A stretch of DNA of 59,865 bases, taken from assembly GCF_028656955.1 (NCBI RefSeq), contig NZ_JAMDGY010000006.1:1-59865 (forward strand), read 5' to 3'. The stretch is from Pseudomonas fontis (GTDB lineage: Bacteria; Pseudomonadota; Gammaproteobacteria; Pseudomonadales; Pseudomonadaceae). The notes beneath the pieces were generated by a model. The model saw nothing but the letters and a program-made list of their open reading frames with translations, ran no database searches and had not been told where the DNA came from. Position numbers and translations under genes: made by a program. Positions 39,710 to 48,885 of this stretch are shown in pieces. Every line of letters begins with the position of its first letter. Within the stretch, counting starts at the first letter, position 1.

Positions 39710-40198
39710 TCAGATGTGGTAGATGTCGATGACCTGACGGACGTAGTCGTTCTTCAGCACCACCTTCTTGGCCTTGATCAGCGGGCGTTCGCCGCGCACG
39801 TCGAGGGTGTAGAAGCTGGTGCCGAAGTAGCTGTCGACGGTCTTGTAGCGAAAGCTCAGGGTGTGCCAGTTGAAGCGCAGCCGGCACAGCCCGTCGCCCT
39901 GCTCGAGCAGTTCCAGGTTGCTGATGTTGTGCGAGGTGCGGGTGTCGGGCATGGTCGCGCTGGAGCGTTCGGTCTTGATGCGGAACACCCGGTCTTCCAG
40001 GCCGCCACGGTTGCCGTACCAGATCAGCGAGATTTCCCGCTGCGGGTCTTCGGTGAGCTGGTCGTTGTCGTCCCAGGCCGGCATCCAGAAGGTCGCGTCG
40101 CTGGCGTAGCATTCCAGCCAGAGGTCCCACTGGCTGTCGTCCAGGTAGCGGGCTTCGGCATAAAGAAAGTCGCGCACCGCTTCAAAGGAAATGCTCAT
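39710..40198 (-). CDS. benB: Benzoate 1,2-dioxygenase small subunit
   Basis: A 162-residue ring-hydroxylating dioxygenase beta subunit. [40 protein letters not shown] and [20 protein letters not shown] are typical of the BenB/XylY class. It has a structural role in the alpha3beta3 oxygenase. Its ATG overlaps the benA stop in an ATGA arrangement, indicating translational coupling. The frame is open further upstream into benA but only this start matches the family. Confidence 0.94.
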   Translation of the reverse strand: MSISFEAVRDFLYAEARYLDDSQWDLWLECYASDATFWMPAWDDNDQLTEDPQREISLIWYGNRGGLEDRVFRIKTERSSATMPDTRTSHNISNLELLEQGDGLCRLRFNWHTLSFRYKTVDSYFGTSFYTLDVRGERPLIKAKKVVLKNDYVRQVIDIYHI

Positions 40199-41553
40199 TG
40201 CACGGCCTCCACGGGGATCAATTGCTGATCGGCGGCGACGGCCTTGAGCATGGTTTCCTGCCAGTACTTGTGTTGCAGCACGAACAGGCCTTCGTCCTCG
40301 GTGCGTACCCCGCTGAGCTGTGGGTGCAGGTCGATTTCCTGCGCGGCGGCATCGGCGCCTTCGACCCAATGCGCGGCGCCACGGGACATGTCGTTCCAGC
40401 CACGGTTGCCCTGGTAGCCCATCTGGCAGGAGCGGAACTCTTCCAGGTCATCAGGGGTGGCCATGCCGCTGACGTTGAAGAAGTCTTCGTACTGGCGAAT
40501 GCGCTGGGCGCGGGCCTCGTCGCTTTCACCCTTGGGTGCGATGCAATAGATGGTGATCTCGGTCTTGTCCACGGCGATCGGCCGGGCAATACGGATCTGC
40601 GAGCTGAACTGGTCCATCAGGTAGACGTTCGGGTACAGGCACAGGTTGCGCGAGTTCTCGATCATCCAGTTGGCGCGGGCCTGGCCGAAATCGGCGGCCA
40701 GCTCGTCGCGGCGCTCGAACAGCGGGCGATCCTCGGGGTTGGCCCAGCGGGTCCAGAGCAACAGGTGGCCCTTGTCGAAGGAGTAGAAACCACCGCCGCT
40801 CTTGGCCCAACCGCCAGCGCTCATGGTCTTCATTTCTTCGCCGGCTTCACGTTGCTTGCGCTGGTTCTGGGTGGCCGCGTAGTTCCAGTGCACGGCACTG
40901 ACGTGGTAGCCGTCGGCGCCGTTTTCGGCGGTCAGCTTCCAGTTGCCTTCATAGATGTAGGAGGACGAACCGCGCAGCACTTCCAGGCCATCGGCGGACT
41001 GGTCGACGATCATGTCGATGATCTTCGCCGACTCACCCAGGTGTTCCACCAGCGGCACCACGTCCGGGTTCAGGCTGCCGAACAGAAAGCCACGGTAGGA
41101 CTCGAAACGCGCCACCTTGGTCAGGTCATGCGAGCCTTCGCAGTTGAAGCTGGCCGGGTAGCCGGCGTCGACCGGGTCCTTGACCTTGAGCAGCTTGCCC
41201 GAGTTGTTGAAGGTCCAGCCGTGGAACGGGCAGGTATAGGAGGAACGGTTGCCACTCTTGTGCCGGCAAAGCATCGCGCCGCGATGGCTGCAGGCGTTGA
41301 GGAAGGCGTTGAGCACCCCGTCCTTGTTGCGCGCGATGAAGATCGGCTGGCGCCCCATGGTCGTGGTCAGGAAGTCGTTCTTTTCCGGGATCTGGCTTTC
41401 GTGGGCAAGGTACAGCCAGTTGCCCTCGAAGATGTGCTTCATCTCCAGATCGAACAGACGGGGGTCGGTGAACATCTCGCGCTTGCAGCGATAGACGCCC
41501 TTCTCCTGATCTTCTTCAAGCAGGGAATTAAGGTAATCGAATCCCAGGGACAT
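40195..41553 (-). CDS. benA: Benzoate 1,2-dioxygenase large subunit
   Basis: A 452-residue Rieske oxygenase alpha subunit. The Rieske cluster ligands are [11 protein letters not shown] (Cys-x-His) and [10 protein letters not shown] (Cys-x2-His). The mononuclear iron site is in [15 protein letters not shown], with the third ligand (Asp) further on. It dihydroxylates benzoate at carbons 1 and 2. It is the first gene of the benABCD-catBCA run and is preceded by two BenR-type boxes at 41617-41652. Confidence 0.96.
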   Translation of the reverse strand: MSLGFDYLNSLLEEDQEKGVYRCKREMFTDPRLFDLEMKHIFEGNWLYLAHESQIPEKNDFLTTTMGRQPIFIARNKDGVLNAFLNACSHRGAMLCRHKSGNRSSYTCPFHGWTFNNSGKLLKVKDPVDAGYPASFNCEGSHDLTKVARFESYRGFLFGSLNPDVVPLVEHLGESAKIIDMIVDQSADGLEVLRGSSSYIYEGNWKLTAENGADGYHVSAVHWNYAATQNQRKQREAGEEMKTMSAGGWAKSGGGFYSFDKGHLLLWTRWANPEDRPLFERRDELAADFGQARANWMIENSRNLCLYPNVYLMDQFSSQIRIARPIAVDKTEITIYCIAPKGESDEARAQRIRQYEDFFNVSGMATPDDLEEFRSCQMGYQGNRGWNDMSRGAAHWVEGADAAAQEIDLHPQLSGVRTEDEGLFVLQHKYWQETMLKAVAADQQLIPVEAVQ

Positions 41554-41616
41554 GGCCGGGGCCTCCGTTGTTATTGTTCAGGCCATGTCAGGTTAGGGAG
41601 GTAGGACGGGGGGCAA

Positions 41617-41652
41617 TATCCGCTTTGTGCAGACTGCTATCCGTTTTCTGCA
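41617..41652 (-). promoter_or_regulatory. BenR/XylS operator of the benA promoter
   Basis: Read on the minus strand, TGCAGAAAACGGATA and TGCACAAAGCGGATA are direct repeats exactly 21 bp apart. Both match TGCA-N6-GGNTA, the XylS/BenR half-site. A -10-like TAACCT lies downstream, before the benA ribosome binding site. Confidence 0.92.
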
Positions 41653-41658
41653 AATGCG

Positions 41659-42615
41659 TCAGTGGCGACGTTTGAGGGTGTCCGAAGGCAGCTCGCCGAA
41701 CAGCTGCTTGTAGGTGTCGGCGAAACGCCCGAGGTGGGTGAAGCCGTAGTCCAGGGCCAGTTCGGTGATGTTGCGCACCGGGCTGGCCGGGTCGGCGAGG
41801 CTGGCATGGATGCGTTCGAGCTTCTTCTGGCGGATGTAGAGTTTCGGCGTCGTGCCGACGTGGCGCTCGAACAGCCCGTAGAGTGAGCGCAGGCTCATGC
41901 TGGCCTGGCGGGCGAGTGCCTCGCTGTGGATATCCTGGTGCAGGTTGCGTTCGATGTAGTCGAGCAGGCGCTCGAACGACACCGCGTGGCTGCCCAGTGC
42001 TTCGCGGCTGACATTGTTGGGCATCAGGGTGAGCAGTTTGCTGGCGACGATCTGGCTGTAGTGTTCCTGCACGCGCAGCAGCGGTTCGCTGCTTTCGGCT
42101 TCCTGGCAGACCATCGCCAGCAACCCGGCGAAACCTTCCAGCGCCAGCAGTTGGTAGTGGCTGTGGATAAACCGCACCCCGGCGCTGGGGCGTTGCCAGC
42201 GTTGCTCGTCGCAGACACTGTCGAGCAGGCGGGTGGGCAGCTTGAGGATGAATTTTTCGCAGTCGGCGGAATAGGCCAGATCGACTGGCTCATCGGGGTT
42301 GATCAGCAGCAGTTCGCCGGGGCCGAGCACGCGCTCATCGCGCCCGCGACGCCAGACGCAGTGGCCGCGCAGGAGGATTTGCAGGTGGAACACGCTTTCC
42401 AGCGCTTGCGAGGTGACCCGCACTTCGCCGCCGTAGCTGATGCGGCAGAGGTCGAGGCTGGCGAACTTGCGGTGGTCGAGGCACGCCTCGGGGTGGCCGA
42501 AACGCGGCAGGCGGATGTGGTGCACGCCCACATGCTGGTTGACGTAGGTCGACACGGCATAAGGATCGGCACGCTCGAAAACCCGGCTGCGCTCACTGAG
42601 CAGGGGACTCTCCAT
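41659..42615 (-). CDS. benR: Benzoate-responsive AraC-family activator BenR
   Basis: A 318-residue regulator of the XylS/BenR type. The N-terminus MESPLLSERSRVFERADPYA is typical, and the C-terminal AraC double helix-turn-helix runs from EALARQASMSLRSLYGLFERH to the closing LDYGFTHLGRFADTYKQLFG. It would bind benzoate and activate the benA promoter through the boxes just downstream. A second protein with the same N-terminal signature is encoded at 45627-46604. BenR is separated from benA by about 105 nt. Confidence 0.92.
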   Translation of the reverse strand: MESPLLSERSRVFERADPYAVSTYVNQHVGVHHIRLPRFGHPEACLDHRKFASLDLCRISYGGEVRVTSQALESVFHLQILLRGHCVWRRGRDERVLGPGELLLINPDEPVDLAYSADCEKFILKLPTRLLDSVCDEQRWQRPSAGVRFIHSHYQLLALEGFAGLLAMVCQEAESSEPLLRVQEHYSQIVASKLLTLMPNNVSREALGSHAVSFERLLDYIERNLHQDIHSEALARQASMSLRSLYGLFERHVGTTPKLYIRQKKLERIHASLADPASPVRNITELALDYGFTHLGRFADTYKQLFGELPSDTLKRRH

Positions 42616-42730
42616 ACCAGGGTACTCATTGTAGTTATGCGGCCAGTCTAAGCGATTGTTCGGCGAGTGGCCCAGCCTGGGGATGAGTGGCGATGATCAC
42701 GAGACAGTCATCACCCCCTGTGAATATCTC

Positions 42731-42812
42731 TGTGGAAGCCGGCCTTGCCGGCGATGGCTGCCCAGCAGCCTCCCCAACAAAACATCGCCGGCAAGGCCGG
42801 CTCCCACAGGGT
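42731..42812. repeat. REP pair between benR and benF
   Basis: TGTGGAAGCCGGCCTTGCCGG...CGATG faces ATCGCCGGCAAGGCCGGCT...CCACAGG with about 30 nt between. It probably stabilises or ends the benF message upstream of benR. Confidence 0.85.
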
Positions 42813-42819
42813 TGGGTAC

Positions 42820-44073
42820 CTACAACAAGGTCCAGGTGTAACTGAGGATCACCCGGTTCTCATCGATGTCCGAGCGATAGTTCGAGCGCGCCATGGCATT
42901 GCGCAGGCGAACGCCCAAGCCCTTGAGCACCCCGCTCTGCACCGCGTAGCTCAGGTCCAGGTCACGCTCGTGCTCCTTGCCCTCAAAGCCCAGCCCGGTG
43001 TCGACGTTGTCACCCTTCAGGTAGCGCACGGTAGCGGTCAGCCCCGGCACCCCCATGGCGACAAAGTCATAGTCATAACGCACCTGCCAGGAGCGCTCGT
43101 CAGTGTAGGAAAACTCATAGGTCGGCACCTCGTTGCCCAGCGGCGAGATGTTCGGGAACACCCGGGGGAAGGCATCGTCGCCATAGATCCCCTGGTACCC
43201 GACGGTAAACGTGTGGCCGCTGCGTTTGGCCGAGAGCAGCGAGTAGAACGCACGGTTGTCCACCTCGCCGATACGCTGTTCGCCCTGCTCGCGAGCGGTG
43301 AAATAGCCGAGGTTGGCCAGCAAGGTCCAGTCCCCCACCGGCTGGCTGTGCTTGAAGCCGACAAAGCCCTGTTGATAGATGTCTTCCAGGCGGCCATACC
43401 AGAGGCTCACGGTGCTGCGGTTGGCATTGAAGCTGTAGTCGCCACCCGCGAAATCAAAGCCATCGCTGTCGGCCTGGCGCTGGGGCAGATGACCGAGCAT
43501 GGCGATCATTTTTTCATCACCGGCCTCGTTGCGCAGGCTGGTGGACCCCAGGTGCCCGGCCTGCACGATCAGCCCGTCGATTTCTGCCGAGGTCACGCTC
43601 ACCCCCTGGTAGGTCGGGGGCAGCAGGCGGGAATCGTTGTATTGCAGGATCGGCAGGTTGGTTTGCAGCTCGCCGACCTTCAGCTCGGTTTTCGAGTAAC
43701 GCATCTTGAAGGTGGCGCCGGCCCGGCTGTAGTTGTCGGCGGCGCGGCCGTAGTCCTGCACCGGCAGCAGGCCGGTGCCCGTGCGGTCGGGGCTGCTGTC
43801 GAGCTTGAGGCCGAGCACGGCGAGGGTATCGACTCCGAAGCCGAGCGTGCCGGGGGTGTAGCCGGACTTGAAGTTGAAGATGAAACCCTGGGCCCATTCT
43901 TCGGCCTTGGACTGTTTGTTGGCACCGACGATGCCGGAGAAGTCGCGGCTGAAATAGTAGTTGCGGGCTTGCAGGGTGGCGCTGGCGTCCTTGAAAAAAT
44001 CAGGCTCGGCGGCGTGGGCGGTGGCACTCAGGGCGAGCGGGGTCAGCAACCCGGCTAGGCGAAGGTTGTTCAT
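42820..44073 (-). CDS. benF: OprD-family porin BenF
   Basis: A 417-residue outer-membrane porin. It has a signal peptide (MNNLRLAGLLTPLALSATAHA) and an OprD-type barrel: FFKDASATLQARNYYFSRDF at the start, LPPTYQGVSVTSAEIDGL and LWYGRLEDIYQQGFVG in the middle, and a C-terminal strand ending YTWTLL, the porin aromatic end. OprD-type BenF channels admit benzoate and similar aromatic acids. It lies between benK and benR in the same direction and would make the outer-membrane step of uptake. Confidence 0.92.
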   Translation of the reverse strand: MNNLRLAGLLTPLALSATAHAAEPDFFKDASATLQARNYYFSRDFSGIVGANKQSKAEEWAQGFIFNFKSGYTPGTLGFGVDTLAVLGLKLDSSPDRTGTGLLPVQDYGRAADNYSRAGATFKMRYSKTELKVGELQTNLPILQYNDSRLLPPTYQGVSVTSAEIDGLIVQAGHLGSTSLRNEAGDEKMIAMLGHLPQRQADSDGFDFAGGDYSFNANRSTVSLWYGRLEDIYQQGFVGFKHSQPVGDWTLLANLGYFTAREQGEQRIGEVDNRAFYSLLSAKRSGHTFTVGYQGIYGDDAFPRVFPNISPLGNEVPTYEFSYTDERSWQVRYDYDFVAMGVPGLTATVRYLKGDNVDTGLGFEGKEHERDLDLSYAVQSGVLKGLGVRLRNAMARSNYRSDIDENRVILSYTWTLL

Positions 44074-44118
44074 GGAGGTGGCTCTTATTGTTGTTTTTGA
44101 AGGTAGATGGCGGTGGCC

Positions 44119-44196
44119 TCATCGCCGGCAAGGCCGGCTCCCACAGGGGGCCTCAAGCAACTGGAGAAACCTGTGGGAGCTGGCCTTGCCAGCGAT
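44119..44196. repeat. REP pair between benK and benF
   Basis: CATCGCCGGCAAGGCCGGCT...CCACAGG and CTGTGGGAGCTGGCCTTGCC...AGCGATG lie in opposed orientation in the benK-benF gap, ending 4 nt before the benK stop. Confidence 0.85.
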
Positions 44197-44200
44197 GGGG

Positions 44201-45529
44201 CTACGCGGTCTCTGGGCTCAACGCCGCTGCACTACGCCCGCGACTGGCAAACACCATCATCGCCAGCGCCGCCACCGCACCGGGTACCGCAAACGCCAGG
44301 AAATTCAGCGCCAGCGGCAACTGAATCCCCAGCAACGCGCCGCCCAGCAACGGCCCGACAATCGCCCCGCTACGCCCGATCCCCGAGGCCCAACCCAGCC
44401 CGGTCGAACGGATCCCCATCGGGTAGAACTGCGCCACGCAGGCATAGGCCAGAATCTGCGTACCAATGGTGGTCGCCCCGGCAATCGCGATCAGCAGGTA
44501 CAGCACCGCCGTCGGGCTCTTGAAGCCGAGCAGGCTGATCGACAGCGCCGCCACGGCAAAGAACACCACCAGCACCCGGTCCAGCCGGAAGCGGTCGCCA
44601 ATCCAGCCACCGCCCACCGCACCGAAGATCGCCCCGAAGTTCAGCACCAGCAGGAACGCCAGGCTCGAACCCAGGCCGTAGCCGGCGTTGCTCATCAGCT
44701 TGGGCAACCAGGAGTTGAGCGCATACACCATCAACAGGCAGCAGAAGAACGCCACCCAGAGCATCAACGTGCTCAGGGCCCGGCCATCGCGAAACAGCTG
44801 TGGCACCGCCGCACCAGGGCCGCTGCCGACCGCGATGTCCAGACGGTCACCCGCCTGCGGTTGATAACTCGGCTCCACCCGCTGCAACAACGCCTGCGCC
44901 TGCTCCACCCGGCCCTGGCGCACCAGGAAGCCCAGCGATTCCGGCAGGTAACGCAGGATCAGCGGCAACATCAGCAGCGGAATCACCGCCACATAGAACA
45001 CCGACTGCCAGCCGAACGCCGGCAACAAGACGATGCCCAGCCCGGCCGAGAGCATGCCGCCGACCGAATAGCCGCTGAACATGATCGCCACCAGGGTGCT
45101 GCGCATCTTCTTCGGCGCGTACTCGTTCATCAGCGCCACCACGTTGGGCATCACCCCGCCGATCCCCAACCCGGCGATAAAGCGGCAGATACCGAACTCC
45201 GTGGGGTTGCGGGCGAAACCGTTGAGCACGGTAAAGCCGCTGAACAGGATCACGCAGAGGGTGATGGCCTTCTTGCGCCCGATACGGTCGGACAACGGCC
45301 CGAAGATCAGTGCACCGAACATCATGCCAAACAGCGCATAACTGCCCAGGGCCCCGGCCTGCAGAGGGGTCATGCCCCACTCCTGCATCAGCGCCGGCAA
45401 TACCACGCCGTAGATGACCAGGTCATAGCCGTCGAAGATGATGATCAGCGCACACCAGAACAGCACGCGCCAGTGAAACGGATTGAATTTCGCCTGGTCG
45501 ACCAGGGCATTGATATCGATTGCTCGCAT
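44201..45529 (-). CDS. benK: MFS benzoate:H+ symporter BenK
   Basis: A 442-residue major facilitator of the aromatic acid:H+ symporter family, with 12 hydrophobic helices. The DGYDLVIYGVVLPALMQEWG motif in helix 1 and GPLSDRIGRKKAI in the first cytoplasmic loop are diagnostic. It moves benzoate with protons through the inner membrane. Its upstream gap carries a degenerate BenR double box, so it is probably transcribed from its own promoter rather than through the upstream regulator gene. Confidence 0.92.
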   Translation of the reverse strand: MRAIDINALVDQAKFNPFHWRVLFWCALIIIFDGYDLVIYGVVLPALMQEWGMTPLQAGALGSYALFGMMFGALIFGPLSDRIGRKKAITLCVILFSGFTVLNGFARNPTEFGICRFIAGLGIGGVMPNVVALMNEYAPKKMRSTLVAIMFSGYSVGGMLSAGLGIVLLPAFGWQSVFYVAVIPLLMLPLILRYLPESLGFLVRQGRVEQAQALLQRVEPSYQPQAGDRLDIAVGSGPGAAVPQLFRDGRALSTLMLWVAFFCCLLMVYALNSWLPKLMSNAGYGLGSSLAFLLVLNFGAIFGAVGGGWIGDRFRLDRVLVVFFAVAALSISLLGFKSPTAVLYLLIAIAGATTIGTQILAYACVAQFYPMGIRSTGLGWASGIGRSGAIVGPLLGGALLGIQLPLALNFLAFAVPGAVAALAMMVFASRGRSAAALSPETA

Positions 45530-45606
45530 GGTGCGCGTCTCTTTTGTTGTTGTTATCGAAACCCGAGGTTCACGGCCTCAGGTTAGGAGCAGCACAAAAG
45601 AGGCAA

Positions 45607-45642
45607 TAGCCGTTTACTGCGAATCGCTATCCAGATTGCGCA
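45607..45642 (-). promoter_or_regulatory. Degenerate BenR-type double box upstream of benK
   Basis: On the minus strand TGCGCAATCTGGATA and CGCAGTAAACGGCTA are spaced 21 bp apart, each one or two changes from TGCA-N6-GGNTA. The distal box lies inside the last codons of the second BenR-like gene. A TAACCT -10-like element follows, as at benA. Confidence 0.7.
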
Positions 45643-46604
45643 GGCAGTGACCGATGGCGCTTGAAGGTCACCGACGGCAGCTCGCCAAAGCGTTGCCGGT
45701 AGCTCTCGGCAAAACGGCCCAGGTGCAGGAAGCCGTAGTCCAGGGCGATCTCGGTGACATTGCGCACGTTGCTCGCCGGGTCGAGCAAGGCGCCATGGAT
45801 ACGCTCCAGCTTGCGCTGGCGCAAATAGCCCTTGGGCGACATCCCCGCATGGCGCTCGAACAACGAATACAGGCTGCGCTCGCTGACCCGCGCCACCGCC
45901 ATCAACTGTTCGAGGGCGATGTCCTGGGTTAGGTTGGCGTCGATATAGGCCGCCAGCTGTTCGAACGAAGTGGCCTGGGCCGCCGGCTCGCAGCGCTGGA
46001 TATTGTTGTCCAGCAGGCTCAGCAGCTTGCTGGCGACGATGCGCCCGTAATGCTCCTGCACCTGCATCAGCGACTGGCTGGATTCCGCTTCCTCGCAGAT
46101 CAACCCGAGCAGACCGATAAAACCTTCAAGCGGACGCGTGGCATGGCGCGCCGAGCGAAAGCGAATGCCGCCGTCCGGCACTTGCCAGCGCTGTTCCAAA
46201 CACGCCTGTTCAAGCAGGCTGGCGGGCAGCTTGAGGATGAATTTCTCGCAGTCGGCCGAATAGGTCAGGTCGACCGGGTCGTCCGGGTGAATCAGCATCA
46301 GCTCGCCGGGCACATAGTGATGCTCGGCGCCCCGGTAGCTGGAACGGCAATGGCCCTTGAGCAGGATCTGCAGATGGAACAGCGTGCCGAGTGCCGGCGA
46401 GGTGATCCGCGCCTTGCCGCCATAACTCAGCCGGCACAGGTCGAGGCTGGCGAACTTGCGGTGATTGATGCTCGCGGCCAGGTCGCCGGTGCGCGGCAGG
46501 CGCAGGCAATGGCTGCCGACATGCTGGTTGACGTAGTCAGACACGGCATACGGGTCGGCGCGCTCGAACACGCGGCTGCGCTCGCTCAGCAATTGGCTGC
46601 CCAT
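45627..46604 (-). CDS. Second BenR-like AraC-family regulator
   Basis: A 325-residue paralogue of BenR. It shares the N-terminal signature (LLSERSRVFERADPYAVSDY) and the same AraC domain layout at the C-terminus (ARVSERSLYSLFERHAGMSP, LDYGFLHLGRFAESYRQRFG). The effector-binding middle differs from BenR at many positions, so it may respond to another benzoate analogue. It lies upstream of benK and divergent from catR. I chose the ATG giving MGSQLLSERS because it aligns with the benR start; the frame is open to 46661. Confidence 0.88.
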   Translation of the reverse strand: MGSQLLSERSRVFERADPYAVSDYVNQHVGSHCLRLPRTGDLAASINHRKFASLDLCRLSYGGKARITSPALGTLFHLQILLKGHCRSSYRGAEHHYVPGELMLIHPDDPVDLTYSADCEKFILKLPASLLEQACLEQRWQVPDGGIRFRSARHATRPLEGFIGLLGLICEEAESSQSLMQVQEHYGRIVASKLLSLLDNNIQRCEPAAQATSFEQLAAYIDANLTQDIALEQLMAVARVSERSLYSLFERHAGMSPKGYLRQRKLERIHGALLDPASNVRNVTEIALDYGFLHLGRFAESYRQRFGELPSVTFKRHRSLPAQSG

Positions 46605-46706
46605 GGTCAGGCCTCTCATTATTCTTATAGGGGTGGATATCCACAGGCGATGGTTATCCACAGGGCCCAGCTTGCGTCAGCCCAGCGCGCCAGTCCAATA
46701 TCGCTT

Positions 46707-46724
46707 GGGTAGGCAACCATACCC
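46707..46724. promoter_or_regulatory. Dyad over the catR start region
   Basis: GGGTA-N8-TACCC lies just before the catR ribosome binding site (CTGGAGG). Its position suits autorepression by CatR, a common feature of LysR regulators; this is inference only. Confidence 0.4.
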
Positions 46725-46734
46725 TGGAGGTATC

Positions 46735-47619
46735 ATGGAACTGCGTCACTTGCGCTACTTCCGGGTGCTGGCGCAGACCCTGAACTTCACCCGCGCCGCC
46801 GAACAACTGCACATGGCCCAGCCGCCGTTGAGCCGGCAGATCCACCAGCTCGAAGACAGCCTCGGCGTCGAACTGCTGGAGCGCACCCGGCCGCTGCGCC
46901 TGACCGAAGCGGGCCGCTACTTCTTCGAGCAGACCGCCGCCCTGCTCGACCAGCTCGAACAGGTCGCCGAAGGTACCCGGCGCATTGCCAACAGTGAACG
47001 CCAGTGGCTGCGCATCGGCTTTGCGCCATCAACGCTGTATGACCTGCTGCCGGAGCTGATCCGCCGCCTGCGCCGCAACGAGGAGCTGGAACTGGGCTTG
47101 CAGGAAATGATCACCCTGCAACAAGTTGAAGCACTTAAGGCCGGGAGGATCGATATCGGTTTTGGGCGCATCCGCATCAACGATCCGGCCATCGAGCAGC
47201 AGGTGTTGCGCGAAGACCCACTGGTCGCCGCCCTGCCCCGCGGGCATGCATTGCTCGGCCAGCCACTGACCCTCGAACGGCTGGCTGCCGAACCGTTCGT
47301 GCTCTACCCCGCGAGCCCCCGGCCCAGCTATGCCGACCATATCGTCGCGCTGTTCGCCAACCACGGCATGGGCATCCGCGTGGCGCAGTGGACCAACGAA
47401 TTGCAGACGGCACTCGGCCTGGTGTCGGCGGGCCTGGGGATAACTTTGGTGCCTTCAGCCGTGCAGAGCCAGCATCGCGCTGACATCGTCTATGCACCTC
47501 TGGTCGATACCTCGGCGGTATCGCCGATCATTCTCAGCCGCCGAGCTGGGGATAACTCTGCGCAACTGGAACAGTGCCTGGCGCTGATCCGCCAGATGCA
47601 GGCCGACCCTCAGGGCTGA
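46735..47619 (+). CDS. catR: LysR-family regulator CatR
   Basis: A 294-residue LysR regulator close to CatR/BenM. The winged helix is MELRHLRYFRVLAQTLNFTR then AEQLHMAQPPLSRQIHQLED. The effector domain shows LGLQEMITLQQVEALKAGRI and DIGFGRIRIND. CatR binds cis,cis-muconate and activates catBCA. In most relatives it lies divergent from catB; here it is about 9 kb away and divergent from the second BenR-like gene instead. CTGGAGG precedes the ATG. Confidence 0.88.
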   Translation: MELRHLRYFRVLAQTLNFTRAAEQLHMAQPPLSRQIHQLEDSLGVELLERTRPLRLTEAGRYFFEQTAALLDQLEQVAEGTRRIANSERQWLRIGFAPSTLYDLLPELIRRLRRNEELELGLQEMITLQQVEALKAGRIDIGFGRIRINDPAIEQQVLREDPLVAALPRGHALLGQPLTLERLAAEPFVLYPASPRPSYADHIVALFANHGMGIRVAQWTNELQTALGLVSAGLGITLVPSAVQSQHRADIVYAPLVDTSAVSPIILSRRAGDNSAQLEQCLALIRQMQADPQG

Positions 47620-47637
47620 GGGCCGGCCTGGCGCCGA

Positions 47638-48882
47638 TCAGGCGATGGCCGCCTGTTTTGCCGCGACGAAGCGGTCCGCCAGGAACGGCGTGAGGTCTAG
47701 CGGCAGGGCTTCTTGATGCACCACCTTGTCGATCAGCACGCCGGTGATGGCCGAGGTGAGAATGCCGGTGCGGAAATGTCCACAGGCATTCAGGTAGCCT
47801 TCAACGCCGGCCACCGGGCCGAGAATCGGCAATTCATCCGGCGACCCTGGGCGCAAGCCGGCCCAGGTGCGCTTGAGGTTGGCCTGCGCCAGCGCCGGAA
47901 TGCAGCGAATCGCACCCTTTACCAGCCCGTTGATCTCCGGGTAGGTGGTGGTGACGTCGAAGCCTTTGTCTTCGGTGGTGCTGCCGATCAGGATCTCGCC
48001 GTTGTCCTTCTGCGCCATGTAGCAGTCACTGGTGGTCAAGCAGCCTTGCAGCAGCTTGGGCATACGCTCGGTGAGCAGAATCTGCCCCTTCACCGGCGTG
48101 ACCGGAATGCGCAGGCCGCTAGCCTGCTCGCTCAAGTCGGCCGCCCAGGCGCCCGCAGCATTGATCAGGGTATTGCAGTGGAAGATGCCTTCCTCGGCAG
48201 TCTTCACCCCGCTGACCCGCGCGCCCTGATGCAGCACCCCGGTGACATTGGTGTTGAAGTACAGGTCGACGCCATTCTGCCGCGCGCCTTCGGTGTAGGC
48301 GTCCGCCAGGCGGAACGGACTGACCTGGTGATCGCAGAGGAACTCCAGCGCGCCCCGCGCCTGGTGGCTGACGGCAGGTTCGGCCTGGCGCAGGGCATCG
48401 CGATCCAGCCAGCGCACCTGGTCGGCCAGGTGCGGGATCTGCGCGACGATGTGCTCGGCATACAGGCGGTCTTCATCGTCGTAGATCACGTACTTCAGGC
48501 CCGTGCGCTCGAACTTGAAGTCCATCCCGTGGCGCTCCATCAGCTCCTGGTGCAGCTGTGGATAAAGTGCGTTGGATTGCAGCGCAAAATCGAAGAATGA
48601 CTGCGGCAGGATATGCGGGGTGCTCGAGTCGACGACCACCGCCGAGCCATTGGCTTCGCGTTTCTGCTGGGCCGACATCATGCGAAAGAAGATGACTCCG
48701 CAGCCCAGCCCCACGGATTCGCCAATGGCCCACAGCCCACCGGCCGAAGCGCGGGTGGCATTGCCGGGGCGCTTGGCGTCGATCAGGGCGATCTTCAAGC
48801 CAGTACGTTTGGACAGCTGATAGGCGCAGGAGGCGCCAATCACGCCGCCGCCAGCAATCACGACATCATAGGTTCTGCTCAT
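47638..48882 (-). CDS. hcnC: Hydrogen cyanide synthase subunit HcnC
   Basis: A 414-residue FAD-dependent amine oxidase of the glycine oxidase type. VVIAGGGVIGASCAYQLSKR is the FAD motif; ATRASAGGLWAIGESVGLGC and CYMAQKDNGEILIGSTTEDK are strongly HcnC-like, as is NACGHFRTGILTSAITG near the end. With HcnA and HcnB it oxidises glycine to HCN and CO2 at the membrane. It is 3 nt after hcnB. The family also includes opine and D-hydroxyproline oxidases, but the subunit order and sizes fit hcnABC best. Confidence 0.92.
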   Translation of the reverse strand: MSRTYDVVIAGGGVIGASCAYQLSKRTGLKIALIDAKRPGNATRASAGGLWAIGESVGLGCGVIFFRMMSAQQKREANGSAVVVDSSTPHILPQSFFDFALQSNALYPQLHQELMERHGMDFKFERTGLKYVIYDDEDRLYAEHIVAQIPHLADQVRWLDRDALRQAEPAVSHQARGALEFLCDHQVSPFRLADAYTEGARQNGVDLYFNTNVTGVLHQGARVSGVKTAEEGIFHCNTLINAAGAWAADLSEQASGLRIPVTPVKGQILLTERMPKLLQGCLTTSDCYMAQKDNGEILIGSTTEDKGFDVTTTYPEINGLVKGAIRCIPALAQANLKRTWAGLRPGSPDELPILGPVAGVEGYLNACGHFRTGILTSAITGVLIDKVVHQEALPLDLTPFLADRFVAAKQAAIA

Positions 48883-48885
48883 GGT

